Of a stretch of DNA of 64,000 nt, positions 60,653 through 64,000 are shown in pieces. The position numbers and the translations under genes were made by a program. Positions within the stretch are counted from its first letter, which is position 1. The number at the start of each line of letters is the position of its first letter. The notes below the pieces were generated by a model. The model saw only the letters and a list, made by a program, of their open reading frames with translations. It did not search any database and was not told the origin of the DNA. The DNA comes from Phycisphaerae bacterium (lineage in GTDB: Bacteria > Planctomycetota > Phycisphaerae > UBA1845 > UTPLA1), in assembly GCA_019636475.1 (NCBI GenBank), contig JAHBXN010000007.1, positions 62,001 through 126,000 of the forward strand, read 5' to 3'.

Positions 60653-62242
60653 ATGCTCACCACCTATCGACCAGAGCCCTACGTCAACTTTGCCGAACCG
60701 GAGCCGCGTCAGAAGATGCTCGACGCACTCAAGATGGTCGAATCGCAGCTTGGGCGCTCGTACCCGCTTCGGATCGGATCGCAGCGGATCGATACCCACT
60801 CGAAGATCGAATCCTACAACCCCGCCAGAACCGACCAGGTCATCGGATATGTCGCCAAAGCCGATGCGGAGCACGCGCGGCAGGCAGTTGCCGCGGCCGA
60901 AAGTGCATTCAAAAGCTGGTCACGTGTCGATCCCGATGTGCGGGCGAGATATCTGCTTCGCGCTGCGGCCATCCTGCGCCGTCGCGTCTATGAATTCTCC
61001 GCATGGATGGTGTACGAAGAGTCGAAGAGCTGGATCGAAGCCTACGCCGATGCCTGCGAATGCATCGATTTCCTCGAATTCTACGGCCGCGAGATGATGC
61101 GGCTTGGAGGTGCCCAACCAGTCACTCCCTTCGACGGCGAGGAAAACGAATTGCGATACATCCCTCTCGGTGTCGGCGCGATTATCCCTCCGTGGAACTT
61201 TCCGCTCGCAATCATGGCTGGCATGACGACGGCCGCCATCGTGACAGGCAACACCGTCGTGCTCAAACCCGCGAGCACCGCGCCGGTGATCGCCGCGAAG
61301 TTCCTGGAGATTCTTTGCGACGAATGCATGCTGCCGCCGGGCGTTGTCAATTTCTGCCCGGGATCAGGTTCCGAGATTGGCGACACGATCGTTGATCATC
61401 CGCGAACCCGGTTCATCGCATTCACCGGTTCGCGCGAAGTCGGCCTGCGCATTTTCGAACGCGCGGCTAAGGTCCAGCCCGGCCAGGTCTGGCTCAAGCG
61501 GACCATTCTTGAAATGGGTGGGAAGGACTGCATCGTCGTGACCGATCGCGCCGACCTTGATGCCGCCGCCGAAGGCGTCGTCGCTGCGGCATTCGGGTTC
61601 CAGGGGCAGAAATGCTCCGCGTGTAGCCGGCTCATCGTTGATGAATCCGTTCACGATGCCCTTCTCTCGAAGGTCACGGAACGCACGAAGAAATTGACGG
61701 TCGGAAATCCGACGACTGCCGAGAATTTCAGTATGGGCGCCGTTATCGACACGGCCGCCTACGAAAAAATCATCAGCTACATTGAAATCGGCGAAAAAGA
61801 AGGCACGCTCGTCGCCGGCCGGCGCGCCGCCGAATACGCAAAGCCCAAAGGCGCCGGCGCCAAGTCCGGCATCAGCGGGCTTTTCATTCAGCCGACAATT
61901 GTGACCGGCATCAAACCGGATGCACGTCTGGCCCAGGAGGAGATTTTCGGCCCCGTGCTGGCCGTGATCAAAGGTCGCGGGATCGACGAGTTGCTGGAGA
62001 TCGCCAACGGAACGGAATATGGACTGACCGGCGCAATCTACTCGAACGACCGAGTGCACCTCGAACGAGCGCGGCATGAATTCCACGTGGGCAATCTATA
62101 CTTCAATCGCAAATGCACTGGCGCGCTGGTGGACGTGCAGCCGTTCGGCGGGTTCAACATGTCCGGCACGGACAGCAAGGCCGGCGGCCGTGACTACCTG
62201 CAACTCTTCATGCAGGGCAAGAGCGTGACCGAGCGTTTGTGA
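60653..62242 (+). CDS. rocA: L-glutamate gamma-semialdehyde dehydrogenase
   Basis: Oxidises proline/arginine-derived P5C to glutamate with NAD+. In the 529 residues the aldehyde-dehydrogenase catalytic set is intact: Asn182 in PWNFPLA, Glu287 in LEMGGKD and Cys321 in QGQKCSACSR. The N-terminal wording (YNPARTDQVIGYVAKA) and the C-terminal CTGALVDVQPFGGFNMSG fit the monofunctional RocA group. ATG at 60653 has GAGGG about 8 nt upstream; a GTG at 60638 adds five residues. No proline dehydrogenase gene is adjacent. It converges with yidC 20 bp away. Confidence 0.94.
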   Translation: MLTTYRPEPYVNFAEPEPRQKMLDALKMVESQLGRSYPLRIGSQRIDTHSKIESYNPARTDQVIGYVAKADAEHARQAVAAAESAFKSWSRVDPDVRARYLLRAAAILRRRVYEFSAWMVYEESKSWIEAYADACECIDFLEFYGREMMRLGGAQPVTPFDGEENELRYIPLGVGAIIPPWNFPLAIMAGMTTAAIVTGNTVVLKPASTAPVIAAKFLEILCDECMLPPGVVNFCPGSGSEIGDTIVDHPRTRFIAFTGSREVGLRIFERAAKVQPGQVWLKRTILEMGGKDCIVVTDRADLDAAAEGVVAAAFGFQGQKCSACSRLIVDESVHDALLSKVTERTKKLTVGNPTTAENFSMGAVIDTAAYEKIISYIEIGEKEGTLVAGRRAAEYAKPKGAGAKSGISGLFIQPTIVTGIKPDARLAQEEIFGPVLAVIKGRGIDELLEIANGTEYGLTGAIYSNDRVHLERARHEFHVGNLYFNRKCTGALVDVQPFGGFNMSGTDSKAGGRDYLQLFMQGKSVTERL

Positions 62243-62262
62243 TTCGCACCGGCCGCGTCTGC

Positions 62263-64000
62263 CTAGAATCGGCTCTTCTTGCGCTTGCCGTTCGGGGTCT
62301 GCCCTTTCGCCTGAGCCAGGCGCTGTTGCTCGGCAAGCTTCTGCATCTCCGCCAGCTTTCTCGCCAACCAGCCCCCCCCGGGCTTCGGCGCTGCGCCGGC
62401 CGGACTCGCCGCCGGTTCGAACTCACCGCGCACTTCCTTTTCCTTGATGTGCTTGCGGATGTACCACTGTTCGATCATGCCGAACAGACTGCTGCAAAGA
62501 ATGTAAAGACACAGTCCGCTCGGCATATTGTAGAAAATGAACCCCATGAAAATCATCATGAAGTTCATCATCTTCTGCTGCTGCGCCATCGTATCCGGCA
62601 GCGGCCGACCGTCCTTGTCGAGCTTGGGCGCAGGCGGCTTGTCCGGCTTCGTCAGCTTCTGAGTCAGCTTCTGCTGGCCGTACATCAGCAGCGTCATGAT
62701 GATCGGCAGCAGATTGAACGATGAAATCGCACCGCCCATGAGCGTGGATATCAGCGGGATGTGGTACTCGCCGCCAAAGGAAATCAGCGCGTCCGGCGCC
62801 GACAAATCGCGTATGTAGCCGAAGAAAGGCGCATGGCGGAGGTCGACCGTCGTATTCAGCGTCGTGTACAGCGCGACCCAGATCGGCATCTGGAGGAACA
62901 TCGGAAGGCAACCCATCATCGACGCCGCAGGATTGACACCTTCCTCGCGATAGAGCTTCATCGTCTCTTCGCTCAGCTTCTGCTTATCGTTCTTGAACTG
63001 TTCCTGAATCACGTCGAGCTTGGGCTTGATGCGCGCCATGTTCTTCTGCATGCGCATCATGTTGATCTGCCCCCGCTTGCTGATCGGATGCAGAATCGCC
63101 CGGACAATGATAACCAGAAGGATGATCGCTATACCGTAGTTGCCGATCAGATCGTGAATGTGGGTCAGCAGCCACAACATTGCCACGTTCAGCACATCGA
63201 ATGTGCACATGGATCGATCCGGCGACATCGTCAGACCAAAGTTCAGCGTCTTGGCCAGCGGCAGTTGACTAAATGCGCGATCACTCTTCGGACCGCAGTA
63301 CGCATCGGCGACAATGGTCACCTTCCCGCCGGGAGCAATCGCCTCTTGGGGAGCGAAGACCTGCTTGACCGTCAGATCGCGGTCATACTTCGGTTCGCCA
63401 ACCCGCGTCACGGCATAGAGCTGATCAAGATATCCTGCCCGCCTGGTTTCCGAAGACTCCACCGGGCGCGGTGCGACGATACAAGTGTAATACTTGTTGC
63501 TGACCGAAGCCCAGAGAAACTGGCTGCCTTCGGTCGGAACAAAGTCGCGCCGGTGCTCCGCAAGACCATACACTTCGTCACGCGTGACGATCGTACCTTT
63601 GCGCGACCGGCCATCGACATCAACGATCGCGAACATCGCGCGGACCATGTCGTAACGCTGATCCTCTCGCATCAACCCCGTCGGCCCGGTTTGCGTCAGC
63701 CGAACGCTCGACGCCTTCGGACCAAGGTTCTCGATTTCATGCGTTACGATGACCAGCGGCGATTCCTTCTCGACCCGGAAAGTCTTCGTCAATCGAAGGA
63801 CCGGCTGGCTGCCTAACTTCACGATGGTCGTCAGGGTCGCGGTCTCGCCCTTCTCGTCGCGGCTCTTTGCAGCCGTCCAGACCGCTGATCCGAGCGAAAC
63901 ATCCTTCTTGTCTTCGACGAGGCGCAAGGATTCCGTCACGAAAGATCGATAGACATCGCCTGTGATCGGATCCTTCACGGGCTGCAGGAGCACATACGGA
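62263..64000 (-). CDS. yidC: Membrane protein insertase YidC, C-terminal part (5' end outside window)
   Basis: The frame stays open to the window end, so the start lies beyond 64000; an in-frame GTG at 63993 is internal. About 578 residues are visible. The first 240 belong to the periplasmic P1 beta-domain; then come the conserved membrane helices: NYGIAIILLVIIVRAILHPI, the CLPMFLQMPIWVALY helix with MGCLP, and FNLLPIIMTLLMYGQQKL and GFIFYNMPSGLCLYI (each read within limits). The basic C-terminus (KRKKSRF) contacts ribosomes in relatives. YidC inserts membrane proteins alone or with SecYEG. Confidence 0.95.
   Translation of the reverse strand, partial: PYVLLQPVKDPITGDVYRSFVTESLRLVEDKKDVSLGSAVWTAAKSRDEKGETATLTTIVKLGSQPVLRLTKTFRVEKESPLVIVTHEIENLGPKASSVRLTQTGPTGLMREDQRYDMVRAMFAIVDVDGRSRKGTIVTRDEVYGLAEHRRDFVPTEGSQFLWASVSNKYYTCIVAPRPVESSETRRAGYLDQLYAVTRVGEPKYDRDLTVKQVFAPQEAIAPGGKVTIVADAYCGPKSDRAFSQLPLAKTLNFGLTMSPDRSMCTFDVLNVAMLWLLTHIHDLIGNYGIAIILLVIIVRAILHPISKRGQINMMRMQKNMARIKPKLDVIQEQFKNDKQKLSEETMKLYREEGVNPAASMMGCLPMFLQMPIWVALYTTLNTTVDLRHAPFFGYIRDLSAPDALISFGGEYHIPLISTLMGGAISSFNLLPIIMTLLMYGQQKLTQKLTKPDKPPAPKLDKDGRPLPDTMAQQQKMMNFMMIFMGFIFYNMPSGLCLYILCSSLFGMIEQWYIRKHIKEKEVRGEFEPAASPAGAAPKPGGGWLARKLAEMQKLAEQQRLAQAKGQTPNGKRKKSRF

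Overview
The window looks like a chromosomal segment of a Planctomycetota bacterium, most likely class Phycisphaerae. Evidence: secreted proteins ending in paired DxNxDG dockerin-like loops, H-X9-DG type pseudopilins, long RpoB/RpoC, a PDZ-rich HtrA, and moderately high GC. This is inference from protein style; no rRNA is present and no tRNA was recognised. No CRISPR array and no intact mobile element were found.

Layout. 1-2043: a cut hypothetical gene, a DUF971 protein and NAD(P)H-hydrate dehydratase (nnrD), ending in a hairpin shared with the convergent rpsG. 2103-12919 (minus): rpoB - GNAT acetyltransferase - rpoC - rpsL - rpsG, without rplJL upstream or fusA/tuf downstream. 13524-20729: a secreted dockerin/thrombospondin-3 protein, a NodC/HAS-like glycosyltransferase, an unlisted 46-residue membrane protein, SMUG1-type uracil-DNA glycosylase, a membrane J-domain protein, a zinc-ribbon membrane protein and a pseudopilin. 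21348-28874: one giant secreted protein (about 2,508 aa) with six P/Homo-B domains, GACC cysteine modules and two terminal dockerin modules. 29464-32911: pterin dehydratase, then a nucleotide-sugar operon (epimerase - gmd - fcl).

33331-39360 is the most accessory-looking part. It holds a second pseudopilin, an 8-cysteine secreted peptide, an anchored protein of unknown function, a MauE-like membrane protein, an IS3-type transposase remnant, a methyltransferase, a MarR regulator, and an osmoprotectant-type ABC ATPase coupled to a permease gene that has lost its N-terminal half. 39450-46407: MOT1-type molybdate transporter, ArsR regulator with an apparently leaderless promoter and operator, DUF1801, AlkD-like repair protein, a short HPF, a small basic protein, family-4 uracil-DNA glycosylase and an alpha/alpha-toroid protein.

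46686-49702 is a tightly overlapped operon (DUF2752 - lipoprotein - lipoprotein - GT4). 49874-64000: membrane protein, FG-GAP lipoprotein, secreted esterase, PilT-like ATPase, a dead trypsin-fold protein beside an active HtrA with four PDZ domains, Pcm, a CAP-domain lipoprotein, RocA dehydrogenase, and YidC running off the window. Shared themes are envelope and secreted-protein biology (pseudopilins, PilT, HtrA, YidC, dockerin proteins) and base-excision repair (two uracil glycosylases plus AlkD).
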